A stretch of 34,964 nt of DNA from Clostridiaceae bacterium. GTDB taxonomy: Bacteria > Bacillota > Clostridia > DSM-8532. The notes beneath the pieces were generated by a model. That model did not search any database. It was not told the origin of the DNA and was given only the letters and a program-made list of their open reading frames with translations. Below, in pieces: positions 8,620 to 16,237 of this stretch (positions are counted from its first letter, which is position 1; every line of letters starts with the position of its first letter). The position numbers were made by a program, and so were the translations under genes. Where the stretch lies: positions 1 to 34,964 of the forward strand of contig JAAYTU010000138.1 in the NCBI GenBank assembly GCA_012523705.1, written 5' to 3'.

Positions 8620-8834
8620 TACAAACAATCAGCAAGATTCGATGAGGTGGGCAGCTCCTCCCTGTCTCGGAAAACTCGGTTTATACGCTTTTTACCGGAG
8701 GCTTTGACTATAGCCTTTGGGATTTTATATGTTTCGAGCATCCTATGAAGCTTCTCAGCAATTCTCTTATCAGGATCGCAATGCCTGTAGCTAATAAAGG
8801 CATCATATCTGAACTGATTCTCGTTACTCAACAT
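8620..8834 (-). pseudogene. N-terminal remnant of a TIR-domain protein gene
   Basis: On the minus strand an ATG at 8834, preceded by GAGG, begins MLSNENQFRYDAFISYRHCD. It continues through KLHRMLETYKIPKA and INRVFRDREELPTSSNLAD, the recognisable first half of the TIR domain found in many clostridial proteins. The likeness stops after about 70 residues, near 8623. The open frame then runs as an unrelated shadow into the hisF 3' end on the other strand. The second half of the TIR domain, including the expected catalytic glutamate region, is gone, so it should be inactive. The start and ribosome binding site still look intact, suggesting a fairly recent deletion or rearrangement. Confidence 0.75.
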
Positions 8835-8962
8835 AATATAACCTCTGCCAGTTAATACTATAAACAGCTTAACTAAATGTAATCTTTGTATCAATAAACC
8901 ATAAGAGAAAGAAACTTCAAATTAAGCAGGCAAAATATTTAAAGGCAATAGTTACACAGTAT

Positions 8963-8992
8963 TTGACAAAAAAATCACAATCATGTTAGAAT
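8963..8992 (+). promoter_or_regulatory. Promoter of rex
   Basis: TTGACA (8963-8968) and TAGAAT (8987-8992) are separated by 18 bp and lie about 35 bp before the rex start. GTTA-GAA-TAAC overlaps the -10 box but has the wrong spacing for the known Rex operator, so autoregulation cannot be claimed. Confidence 0.65.
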
Positions 8993-9025
8993 AACGGTAG
9001 AATATAGTTAAAGGTAGGTAGTAAT

Positions 9026-9661
9026 ATGGTTGAAGACAAGAGAATTTCAATGGCAGTCATAAGAAGGCTACCCCGATACTTTCGTTATCTTTCTGATCTT
9101 ATGAAGATGGATGTCAAGCGTATTTCATCTAAAGAGCTTAGTGAGAGGATGCATATTACGGCATCTCAGATACGACAGGACTTAAATTGTTTTGGTGGTT
9201 TTGGGCAGCAAGGATACGGCTATAATGTTGAATCTTTATACGAGGAGATTAGCAAGATATTGGGTACAGACACAAGGTTTTCCTGCATTATACTTGGAGC
9301 AGGTAACATGGGAAATGCTCTTGCGAATTATGAAAACTTTAAGAAAAGAGGATTTGACATTCTGGCCATATTCGATATAGATGAAAATAAGGTCGGAAAG
9401 CAGATTAATAATATAGATGTCATGCATATGGATACACTCGATGATTTTGCAAGTAAAAACAAAATAGATATCGCAATGCTGACCGTTCCTAATAAAAATA
9501 TTACTGATATCGCCAAAAGGGTTACATCCTTAGGCATAAAAGGAATTTGGAACTTCTCTCCGACAGACCTTATGCTGGATAATGGAGCAGTGGTCGAAAA
9601 TGTACACTTAAGCGACAGCTTGATGGTACTAGGGTATAGGCTCAAGGATATCAGAGGATAA
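9026..9661 (+). CDS. rex: Redox-sensing transcriptional repressor Rex
   Basis: Rex is a dimeric repressor that senses the NADH/NAD+ ratio and releases DNA when NADH is high; in Clostridia it usually controls fermentation and respiration genes. The N-terminal winged helix spans about residues 5-80 (AVIRRLPRYFRYL, SKELSERMHITASQIRQDL, FGGFGQQGYGYNV). A Rossmann NADH domain follows with the GAGNMGNAL motif at about residues 91-99 and the acidic strand end IFDIDENKVG. Length (211) is typical. It has its own promoter and terminator and so is a single-gene unit. The IspF-like gene starts just after the terminator. Confidence 0.95.
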   Translation: MVEDKRISMAVIRRLPRYFRYLSDLMKMDVKRISSKELSERMHITASQIRQDLNCFGGFGQQGYGYNVESLYEEISKILGTDTRFSCIILGAGNMGNALANYENFKKRGFDILAIFDIDENKVGKQINNIDVMHMDTLDDFASKNKIDIAMLTVPNKNITDIAKRVTSLGIKGIWNFSPTDLMLDNGAVVENVHLSDSLMVLGYRLKDIRG

Positions 9662-9673
9662 AGTTTTTATTAG

Positions 9674-9701
9674 ACAGGTCATGACAGTGGCCTGTTTTTT
9701 T
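9674..9701 (+). terminator. Rho-independent terminator of rex
   Basis: A 7-bp stem ACAGGTC/GGCCTGT (one G-U pair) with an 8-nt loop is followed by seven T residues, 12 bp after the rex stop. It lies in the short leader of the next gene. Confidence 0.8.
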
Positions 9702-9715
9702 AAGGGTGAAGTATT

Positions 9716-10216
9716 ATGTATAGAGTAGCTATCGGGCAGGATAGTCATAGATTTACAGAGCCTGAGGAATGCAAAAGGCTCATACTAGGGGGCATTTACA
9801 TTGATAATTGCCCGGGCCTTAAGGGCAATAGTGATGCTGATGTGGTTTTACATGCCCTCACAAATGCTGTTTCAGGCATATCCTGTATCAACATATTGGG
9901 GGAAAGGGCTGACAAGCTATGCCTAGAACAGGGTATCACTGACAGCAGTGTGTATCTGAAGGAGGCTCTAAAAACCCTTGAAAACTCTGAGATTGTTCAT
10001 GTTTCCATTTCAATAGAGGCTCTTAAGCCTAAGCTCTCACCATATATTAAACCTATGCGTGAAAATATTGCACATCTATTATGCATAGATTCGAAAAGCG
10101 TCGGAATAACGGCTACAACAGGTGAAGGCCTTACTGAGTTCGGTAAAGGCAACGGCATATTCTGCACCGCTATAATCACTGTCAGAAAAACACAAGGGGA
10201 CGGTTCTTCTGTGTGA
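9716..10216 (+). CDS. Divergent IspF-like (YgbB family) protein
   Basis: The 166-residue protein aligns end to end with 2-C-methyl-D-erythritol 2,4-cyclodiphosphate synthase (MEP isoprenoid pathway). The zinc ligands are kept: Asp9 and His11 in GQDSHRF and His46 in VVLHAL. The TT-x-E motif is also kept (ATTGEGL). Several usual active-site residues are not. The His of the HSD motif is Asn38 (GNSDAD), and the GDIG plus FPDxD loop is replaced by NILGERADKL (from Asn59), removing two conserved aspartates. The last eight residues (TQGDGSSV) come from a dispersed repeat copy that also supplies the stop. ispD is not adjacent. It may be a non-cyclase paralogue; the family assignment is firm, the activity is not. 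Confidence 0.8.
   Translation: MYRVAIGQDSHRFTEPEECKRLILGGIYIDNCPGLKGNSDADVVLHALTNAVSGISCINILGERADKLCLEQGITDSSVYLKEALKTLENSEIVHVSISIEALKPKLSPYIKPMRENIAHLLCIDSKSVGITATTGEGLTEFGKGNGIFCTAIITVRKTQGDGSSV
10190..10214 (+). repeat. GGGGACGGTTC repeat copy inside the IspF-like 3' end
   Basis: ACACA (10190-10194) and TGTGT (10210-10214) flank AGGGGACGGTTCTTC, giving a complete copy with terminal inverted repeats. It overlaps the last codons of the upstream gene, and its TGTGT plus the next bases form the stop. Confidence 0.85.
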
Positions 10217-10228
10217 CTCTTCAGATTA

Positions 10229-10256
10229 TTGCCATGAACCTAACTTATGGTATAAT
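10229..10256 (+). promoter_or_regulatory. Promoter of metG
   Basis: TTGCCA (10229-10234) and a perfect TATAAT (10251-10256) are 16 bp apart, leaving a leader of about 75 nt. That is too short for a T-box, and no T-box specifier or AGGGTGG sequence is seen. Confidence 0.65.
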
Positions 10257-10335
10257 TCAAATAATAGAATCAATAATTAGTAATGATTAATATAATTATT
10301 CTACTTAAACTTTTATATTTGGAGGGACCTTTACT

Positions 10336-12321
10336 GTGAGTAAGAAGACATTCTATATTACCACCCCGATTTACTATCCAAGCGGAAAGCTTCATATCGG
10401 ACATTCCTATACAACCGTTGCGGCAGACGCAATGGCTAGATATAAAAGGCTCCAGGGCTATGATGTTATGTTTTTGACAGGCACTGACGAGCATGGTCAG
10501 AAAATTCAAAGAATAGCTGAAGAAACGGGCGTTACTCCGCAGGAATATGTGGATAATATTGTAGCCGGGATCGAGAAGCTGTGGAGTCTCATGAACATAT
10601 CCAACGATAAGTTTATCAGGACTACAGACGAAGAGCACGTGGCTGCTGTTCAAAAGATATTTAAAACCCTTTATGATAAAGGTGATATTTACAAGAGCGA
10701 ATATGAGGGCTGGTATTGTACTCCCTGTGAGTCCTTCTGGACCGAGACACAGCTGAAGGAAGGCAAATGCCCTGATTGTGAAAGACCTGTGGAACTGACC
10801 AAGGAGGAAAGCTATTTCTTCAGGCTTTCCAAATATCAGGAAAGGCTAATTAAACTCTTAGAGGAAAATCCTGAGTTTATCCAGCCCACATCCCGAAGAA
10901 ATGAAATGCTTAATAATTTCTTGAGGCCGGGCCTTGAGGATTTATGTGTTTCACGAACCTCATTTAATTGGGGAATTCCAGTTACCTTTGATGATAAGCA
11001 TGTTGTCTATGTATGGATTGATGCCCTTTCTAACTACATCACAGCATTGGGATACCTGTCAGATAATGATGAGCTGTACAAGAAATTCTGGCCGGCTGAT
11101 GTTCATCTGGTTGGTAAGGAAATAGTCAGATTCCATACTATAATCTGGCCTGCAATGCTTATGGCATTGGATTTACCTCTTCCAAAGCAGATTTTTGGTC
11201 ATGGCTGGTTGGTTCTTGACGGTGGAAAGATGTCAAAGTCTAAAGGTAATGTGGTAGATCCTGTCGTATTAATTGAGAAGTATGGGCTGGATGCTATTCG
11301 CTACTTCCTGTTAAGGGAGGTTCCATTCGGAGCTGACGGCGTATTCTCAAACGAGGCCCTTATAAGCCGTATTAATTCTGATTTAGCAAATGACCTGGGC
11401 AATCTGGTAAGCAGAACCGTCGCAATGATTAAGAAGTATTTTGATGGGGTTCTGCCAATTGATAGAGAAGGCGGAGAATTTGATCAGGAGCTAAGAAGCT
11501 TGGTTGTAAACACTAAGACAAAGGTAGAGGAGCACATGGACAAGCTCCAGTTCAGCAGCGCCTTAGCCGAGATATGGAAGGCTGTATCCCGTACAAATAA
11601 ATATATTGATGAAACCATGCCATGGATATTGGCCAAGGAAGAGGAAAAGAGACCTCGTTTAGCTCAGGTACTATATAATCTCGCTGAGAGCATCCGCATT
11701 ATTTCCATATTGATTCAGCCCTTTATGACCGAAACCCCTATTAAAATATGGGATCAGTTAGGAATTCCTGAAAATCAGACCGCATGGGAAAGTTCAGGTG
11801 AATGGGGCATTTATAGTCAGACAAAGCCTGTTACCTCAGGACAGATTATTTTCCCACGCATAGATATGGATGCTGAAATGAAGAAATTAGAGGCTATTAC
11901 ACCAACAACCGAAAAAGCCGAAGATGATAAGAAGCAGCATGATACCCGTAAGAATAAAAAGGATGAGAAGGCTAATTCGGAAAACACTGAGGGAATAGCC
12001 ATAATAGGCATTGAAGACTTTGCAAAAATTGAATTAAGAGTTGCAAAGGTATTAGAGTGTGAAAAGGTAGAAAAGAGCGATAAGCTGCTTAAGCTTAAAC
12101 TAAAGTGCGGCGAAGAAGAAAAGCAGGTTGTATCAGGGATTGCAGAGTATTATTCTCCCGATTCTCTGATAGGAAAGAAATTGATATTTCTGGCTAATCT
12201 TAAACCAGCTAAACTTCGCGGAGTAGAAAGCCAGGGTATGATTTTAGCTGCAACACATGGGCAAAGCCTTGTACTATTGACAGTTGATCAGGATATTCCT
12301 GATGGTGCCAGGGTTAGTTAA
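10336..12321 (+). CDS. metG: Methionyl-tRNA synthetase MetG
   Basis: MetG charges tRNA-Met with methionine. The Rossmann catalytic core has HIGH at residues 20-23 and KMSKS at about 298-302. A zinc knuckle is visible as CTPC (about 128-131) and CPDC (about 145-148). After a charged Lys/Glu/Asp-rich linker (about 515-550), a C-terminal tRNA-binding domain of the EMAPII/Trbp111 type (IELRVAKVLECEKVEKSDKL onward) completes the 661-residue protein, the usual bacterial domain set. The start is GTG at 10336, set by GGAGGG (10321-10326) 9 nt upstream. tatD follows about 70 bp downstream and is probably co-transcribed, a common pairing in Firmicutes. Confidence 0.97.
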   Translation: MSKKTFYITTPIYYPSGKLHIGHSYTTVAADAMARYKRLQGYDVMFLTGTDEHGQKIQRIAEETGVTPQEYVDNIVAGIEKLWSLMNISNDKFIRTTDEEHVAAVQKIFKTLYDKGDIYKSEYEGWYCTPCESFWTETQLKEGKCPDCERPVELTKEESYFFRLSKYQERLIKLLEENPEFIQPTSRRNEMLNNFLRPGLEDLCVSRTSFNWGIPVTFDDKHVVYVWIDALSNYITALGYLSDNDELYKKFWPADVHLVGKEIVRFHTIIWPAMLMALDLPLPKQIFGHGWLVLDGGKMSKSKGNVVDPVVLIEKYGLDAIRYFLLREVPFGADGVFSNEALISRINSDLANDLGNLVSRTVAMIKKYFDGVLPIDREGGEFDQELRSLVVNTKTKVEEHMDKLQFSSALAEIWKAVSRTNKYIDETMPWILAKEEEKRPRLAQVLYNLAESIRIISILIQPFMTETPIKIWDQLGIPENQTAWESSGEWGIYSQTKPVTSGQIIFPRIDMDAEMKKLEAITPTTEKAEDDKKQHDTRKNKKDEKANSENTEGIAIIGIEDFAKIELRVAKVLECEKVEKSDKLLKLKLKCGEEEKQVVSGIAEYYSPDSLIGKKLIFLANLKPAKLRGVESQGMILAATHGQSLVLLTVDQDIPDGARVS

Positions 12322-12394
12322 TCCAATGGCGGACCTTTTTTACTGACAGATACACTGGAAGAACACTGAAGGAATAAAAAAGGAGAAATTGAAA

Positions 12395-13156
12395 GTGATA
12401 GACTCGCATGCTCATTACGATGATTCAAGATTTGACTCAGACCGAGATAAGGTTTTACAAGATTGTGTTGAACACGGAGTCACACACATTATTAATGCTG
12501 GAAGTAATGTTACAAGCTCTGAAAAATCAATAGAGCTGACCAAAAAATACTCCTTTATTTATGCTTCAGTCGGTATTCATCCTCATGATGTGGCTGAGGC
12601 CGAAGATGATGCTATTGACAAGCTGATTACTTTATCAAAAGAAGAAAAGGTAGTAGCTATCGGGGAAATAGGACTGGATTATCACTATGACTTCTCACCT
12701 AGGGAGGTTCAAAGAGAGTGGTTTGCCAGGCAAATTGCACTTGCCCGAAAGCTGAAGCTGCCAATAATAATTCATGACAGAGAAGCACATAAGGATATTC
12801 TGGATATTATCAAAAGTGAGAACGCAAGAGAAGTAGGTGGTGTATTCCACTGTTTTTCGGGCTCAAAGGAAATGGCCCGTGAGGTGTTAGATCTGGGATT
12901 TAGCATAGGAATCGGCGGCGCGCTCACTTTTAAAAATGCCAAAAAACCTGTAGAGGTTGTGGATTATGTACCTCTGGATATGCTGTTGGTGGAAACAGAT
13001 TGTCCTTACATGTCTCCTGAGCCCTTTAGAGGCAAAAGAAACTGGTCCGGCCTTATTAAGTATGTTTTAGAAAAGATTTCTGAGATTAAAAAAATAGATT
13101 ATTTTTTAGCTGAAAGCCAAACCGGGGCTAACGCTATAGATCTTTTTAAGCTGTAA
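12395..13156 (+). CDS. TatD family metal-dependent deoxyribonuclease
   Basis: This TIM-barrel amidohydrolase-fold nuclease is related to YabD/TatD, a family with 3'-5' exonuclease or DNase activity. Metal ligands are visible in the N-terminal HAH motif (IDSHAHYDD), GEIGLDYHYD, IIHDREAH, FHCFSG and VETDCPYMSP. A TTG at 12389 is only 3 nt after AGGAG (12381-12385), while the GTG at 12395 is 9 nt away and gives the usual N-terminus (M)IDSHAHYDD, so GTG is chosen (253 residues). The gene lies directly after metG and before a coiled-coil membrane protein; metG-tatD-yabE-ksgA is a familiar Firmicute neighbourhood. Confidence 0.93.
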   Translation: MIDSHAHYDDSRFDSDRDKVLQDCVEHGVTHIINAGSNVTSSEKSIELTKKYSFIYASVGIHPHDVAEAEDDAIDKLITLSKEEKVVAIGEIGLDYHYDFSPREVQREWFARQIALARKLKLPIIIHDREAHKDILDIIKSENAREVGGVFHCFSGSKEMAREVLDLGFSIGIGGALTFKNAKKPVEVVDYVPLDMLLVETDCPYMSPEPFRGKRNWSGLIKYVLEKISEIKKIDYFLAESQTGANAIDLFKL

Positions 13157-13184
13157 CGCTATTACTCGAATCTGGAGGTGCTCC

Positions 13185-13913
13185 ATGAAGAAATTTGTGA
13201 TAGTCATAATCTCAATTGTGGTACTTTTTTCATTTCTCATGCTCAATTATCTGGTATGGGACAAAGAAAATCTGCAAAAACAAAGAGAAAGCGACAGACT
13301 TGAGCAGGACTGGTTAAAGGGCCAGAACCGGATACTCAGTACCACGGTAGAAGAACTTGAGAACTCTAATTCCAGTTTACAAAAGACTACTGAAGAGCAA
13401 AGGGCCCGAATCAGGAGCATGGAGGAAGAGATTCGCGCATTGCGTCAGCAGCAGCTTAAAGATCACAAAAGAATGTCCGATCAAACCTCAGCCCTAGATT
13501 TATATAAGAGTTTTTTCACTGAAGATTTAGAAAATTTTACAGAGGACTGGTTCTCTTGTATCAGCAAAAATAGATATAAGGAGTCTTTATCATTTCTACA
13601 TAGCGATTTCAACTATTGGGACAGGCAATATGATGTCCAGGATTATATAGATTTTATTTCTGCCATAGAATATATAGGGGTGAGTAAAGAAGGTCAGGAG
13701 GAAAATCCGTCCTTTGTAATACTTGAAGGTGGAGATCCTCAAATTGTAGCAGCACAAGTTACGGCAAATGTTCAACTTAGAGAAGACGCAAGTTATGAAC
13801 TTACTGAATTAAGTCAGGGTATAAATTATGTAGAGATAGGATTTAGTTACAATTCTATGTCAAAAACCTGGCAAATTATGTACATTGATACTAAAAATAT
13901 TGCCAACCCTTGA
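13185..13913 (+). CDS. Hypothetical membrane-anchored coiled-coil protein
   Basis: I do not recognise this 242-residue protein as a named family. One transmembrane segment (about residues 4-24) is followed by a heptad-rich, Glu/Gln/Arg-rich coiled coil (about residues 28-95). A C-terminal extracytoplasmic domain (about residues 105-240) carries aromatic- and acid-rich motifs (DFNYWDRQYDVQDY) and strand-like ends (VEIGFSYNSMSKTWQIMYID), compatible with an NTF2-like fold, though that is inference. The short N-terminus with two lysines predicts the bulk lies outside the membrane. GGAGGTG gives a strong ribosome binding site. It sits between tatD and the YabE-like wall gene, so a cell-envelope role is plausible but unproven. 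Confidence 0.85.
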   Translation: MKKFVIVIISIVVLFSFLMLNYLVWDKENLQKQRESDRLEQDWLKGQNRILSTTVEELENSNSSLQKTTEEQRARIRSMEEEIRALRQQQLKDHKRMSDQTSALDLYKSFFTEDLENFTEDWFSCISKNRYKESLSFLHSDFNYWDRQYDVQDYIDFISAIEYIGVSKEGQEENPSFVILEGGDPQIVAAQVTANVQLREDASYELTELSQGINYVEIGFSYNSMSKTWQIMYIDTKNIANP

Positions 13914-14082
13914 CAGAAAACAAAATGCTGATATAAAATATATGAGCCTTGCAAAACAACAAAACCGAAGTGGGATTTAATCCCATATAAAGTACAGCTA
14001 TTAATGCTTTGATAGATATACATATAGATAAAGGCATAGAGAGAGAGTGCCGAATTCTAATATATAAGGAGAGGAAGTTTGA

Positions 14083-15186
14083 ATGAAAAGATTGTATTTT
14101 GCTTTCTTCAAACGTGAGTTTCCCCTAAAGCAATTGGCTATGCTGTTAATTGTATCGGCGTTTGCTGTTACTGCAGGCGTAAAATTGTACGATGTTGCCA
14201 GTAACGAAATTCAAGTAATTGATGATGGCAGGCCAATAACCGTTAAAACAATGGGGCGTACTGTTGAACAGGCCTTAGGCCTGATGGGCATAAGCGTAAG
14301 CTCTGATGACTATATCAGTAAGCCATTGGATACAGCTCTGGAGTCAGATGTTCTGAATGTTATAAATATTAAACGAGCAGTACCGGTTAACATTGTGGTA
14401 GATGGTGAGCTTAGGGAAGTCAGGTCCTACAAGGACACGGTTGAGGAAGTACTAGAGGAAAATGGTATTACATTAGGGAAATTAGATCGATTCGAAGATT
14501 GCACTGCATCGAGCGAAGTCGTTGAAGACATGAGGATTCGAGTCATTCGCGTTAATGAGGAAATAATCGCCGAAGAGATAGATATACCTTATAGCGTTGT
14601 AGAAAAGCCTAATAATACTATGAACGAAGGCGAAGACAAGATTGTTGTAGCCGGTGAAAACGGAATAAAGGAAAAGTATTATAAGATACTATACGAGGAT
14701 GGCAGACCCATCGAAAAGCTTTATGTCAACGAGAGTGTTGTGAAAGCTCCGGTGGATCAGGTAGTTGAGTACGGAACCGTAATGAATTTTAGAAATTCAA
14801 GGGGTGACACGGTCAGATACACAAAAGTATTGAAGATGGACGCAACATCCTACACAGCATCCTTTGAAGATACCGGAAAGCATCCTGACCATCCCGCGTT
14901 CGGTATTACCTATACTGGTATGAGAGTGCGTGAAGGCATGATCGCAGTTGATCCGAGGGTTATACCTCTGGGCACAAAGGTTTATGTAGAAGTCCCCGGT
15001 CCTGCACCCGACTATGGATTTGCAATAGCATCAGACATAGGAAGTGCGATAAAAGGTAATTTAATTGATTTATACTTTGATTCGGCTGAACGGGTAAGAC
15101 AATGGGGAAGAAGAAAAGTAGTTGTGTATATTTTGAATGATCAAAGCGATAGTCGTTGGAAAGAAAACGATAGTCCATGCAGATGA
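14083..15186 (+). CDS. YabE-like G5/3D-domain cell wall protein
   Basis: This exported wall-active protein has the Firmicute YabE architecture: an N-terminal membrane anchor or signal (about residues 15-35), two ubiquitin-like DUF348 repeats (about 42-80 and 103-140), a G5 domain (about 150-230) and a C-terminal 3D domain (about 250-355). The 3D domain includes ASDIGSAIKGNLIDLYFD with the conserved aspartates of the double-psi barrel. Proteins of this build are relatives of resuscitation-promoting factors and of MltA-type lytic enzymes, and are thought to cleave peptidoglycan. AAGGAGAGG precedes the ATG. The 169-bp upstream gap has a 6-bp hairpin (TGGGAT-TTA-ATCCCA at 13971-13985) but no recognised riboswitch. 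ksgA follows after a terminator. Confidence 0.9.
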   Translation: MKRLYFAFFKREFPLKQLAMLLIVSAFAVTAGVKLYDVASNEIQVIDDGRPITVKTMGRTVEQALGLMGISVSSDDYISKPLDTALESDVLNVINIKRAVPVNIVVDGELREVRSYKDTVEEVLEENGITLGKLDRFEDCTASSEVVEDMRIRVIRVNEEIIAEEIDIPYSVVEKPNNTMNEGEDKIVVAGENGIKEKYYKILYEDGRPIEKLYVNESVVKAPVDQVVEYGTVMNFRNSRGDTVRYTKVLKMDATSYTASFEDTGKHPDHPAFGITYTGMRVREGMIAVDPRVIPLGTKVYVEVPGPAPDYGFAIASDIGSAIKGNLIDLYFDSAERVRQWGRRKVVVYILNDQSDSRWKENDSPCR

Positions 15187-15205
15187 TTATCAAAAAACGA
15201 TATTT

Positions 15206-15229
15206 AGGCGGTAATTACCGCCTTTTTTT
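15206..15229 (+). terminator. Rho-independent terminator of the yabE-like gene
   Basis: The perfect palindrome AGGCGGTAATTACCGCCT (15206-15223) is followed by a run of seven T residues. It lies 20 bp after the stop codon. Confidence 0.92.
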
Positions 15230-15320
15230 ATTATAATAAATGTAAACGGTATGGTGACTGTTTTGAGGCATCATACTAAAGGGTAAAAAATAAGGCATAA
15301 GGGAAATATATAGGTGAAAT

Positions 15321-16151
15321 ATGATAAACACAAATCAGATTCTGCAAAAACACAATATAAGGCTTACAAAATCTCTTGGGCAGAACTTTCTTACCGATAT
15401 TAATATTATCAAAAAGATTGTTGAGGCCGGGGATATATCAGCCTCTGATCTGGTTCTGGAAATCGGCCCCGGAATTGGCGCCATGACAGCAGAACTGTCA
15501 AAATCAGCGGGCAAGGTAATTGCAGTAGAAATTGACAAACACCTTATACCTGCTCTTAATGAGACTCTAGGCTGTTTTTCAAATGTAAGTATTGTAAATG
15601 CCGATATTATGAAGGCTGATATTGATGAGCTTGTGAAGGATTGGACAGGCCCACTTAAGGTAGTATCAAACCTGCCGTATTATATTACAACCCCTATTGT
15701 CATGATGCTTTTGGAAGGTGATATCCAATGGGATACAATGGTTTTCATGGTTCAAAAAGAGGTGGCCCAAAGGATGGCTGCTGTCCCGAAAACAAAGGAT
15801 TACAGTTCCCTCACTATTGCAGTGCGCTATTATAGTGATCCTAAGCTGATGTTTACTGTGTCAAAACATTGCTTTATTCCAAAGCCTGATGTGGATTCGG
15901 CCGTTGTCAGACTCAAGAAACGGGACCTGCCCTATATGCAGGATATTGATAAAAATTTCTTTTTCAAAGTAGTCAGAGCATCATTTGGACAAAGACGAAA
16001 AACCTTGCTAAACTCCCTTGGCTCACAGCCCTGGCTCCGGGGTGGAAAGGACATTTTACGCCAGGCTCTGGTTAAGCTTGGCAAGAATGAAAATATTCGC
16101 GCCGAGGAGCTTTCAATAGAAGATTTCGCAGATCTGGTCAGGGAAATCTAG
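15321..16151 (+). CDS. ksgA: 16S rRNA dimethyladenosine transferase KsgA/RsmA
   Basis: KsgA dimethylates two adjacent adenosines in helix 45 of 16S rRNA late in 30S subunit assembly, using S-adenosylmethionine. Its hallmarks are KSLGQNFLTD near residues 18-27, the SAM-binding VLEIGPGIGAMTAEL, the acidic VEIDKHL and the catalytic NLPYYITTPI motif. The C-terminal domain has CFIPKPDVDSAVVRL and the SFGQRRKTLLNSL block. The length of 276 residues is normal. It is a stable neighbour of yabE in Firmicutes. Its stop codon merges with an inverted copy of the dispersed repeat. Confidence 0.97.
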   Translation: MINTNQILQKHNIRLTKSLGQNFLTDINIIKKIVEAGDISASDLVLEIGPGIGAMTAELSKSAGKVIAVEIDKHLIPALNETLGCFSNVSIVNADIMKADIDELVKDWTGPLKVVSNLPYYITTPIVMMLLEGDIQWDTMVFMVQKEVAQRMAAVPKTKDYSSLTIAVRYYSDPKLMFTVSKHCFIPKPDVDSAVVRLKKRDLPYMQDIDKNFFFKVVRASFGQRRKTLLNSLGSQPWLRGGKDILRQALVKLGKNENIRAEELSIEDFADLVREI

Positions 16152-16168
16152 AACTGTCCCCTGTGTTC
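16151..16168 (-). repeat. Inverted GGGGACAGTTC repeat copy after ksgA
   Basis: GAACTGTCCCCTGTGTTC is the reverse complement of GAACACAGGGGACAGTTC, a variant of the dispersed family. It begins at the last base of the ksgA stop codon. Confidence 0.7.
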
Positions 16169-16237
16169 CTCCGGGAAAAGTTATATAAGACCGGCTAACC
16201 GCGTATATATATAAGAGACATATATGGGGGTGTTGTT

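Larger units (their letters stand above)
8603..9025. other. 423-bp gap between hisF and rex
   Basis: Besides the TIR remnant and the rex promoter, the gap holds a weak hairpin just after hisF (CCTG-AAAG-CAGG then TTTG, from about 8604) that is too short to be a convincing terminator. Positions 8835-8960 show no gene or structure that I can name. Confidence 0.5.

Noticed and set aside
8490-8894. Long minus-strand frame overlapping the end of hisF
   Set aside because: Only the part from 8834 to about 8620 resembles a TIR protein; the rest is the shadow of hisF and the extra N-terminal codons lack a ribosome binding site.
8985-8996. GTTA-GAA-TAAC as a Rex operator
   Set aside because: The half sites are too short and too close together compared with TTGTTAA-N4-TTAACAA.
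13914-14082. Cyclic-di-AMP (ydaO-type) riboswitch before the yabE-like gene
   Set aside because: Such switches often precede this gene type, but the conserved sequence blocks are not visible in the 169-bp gap.
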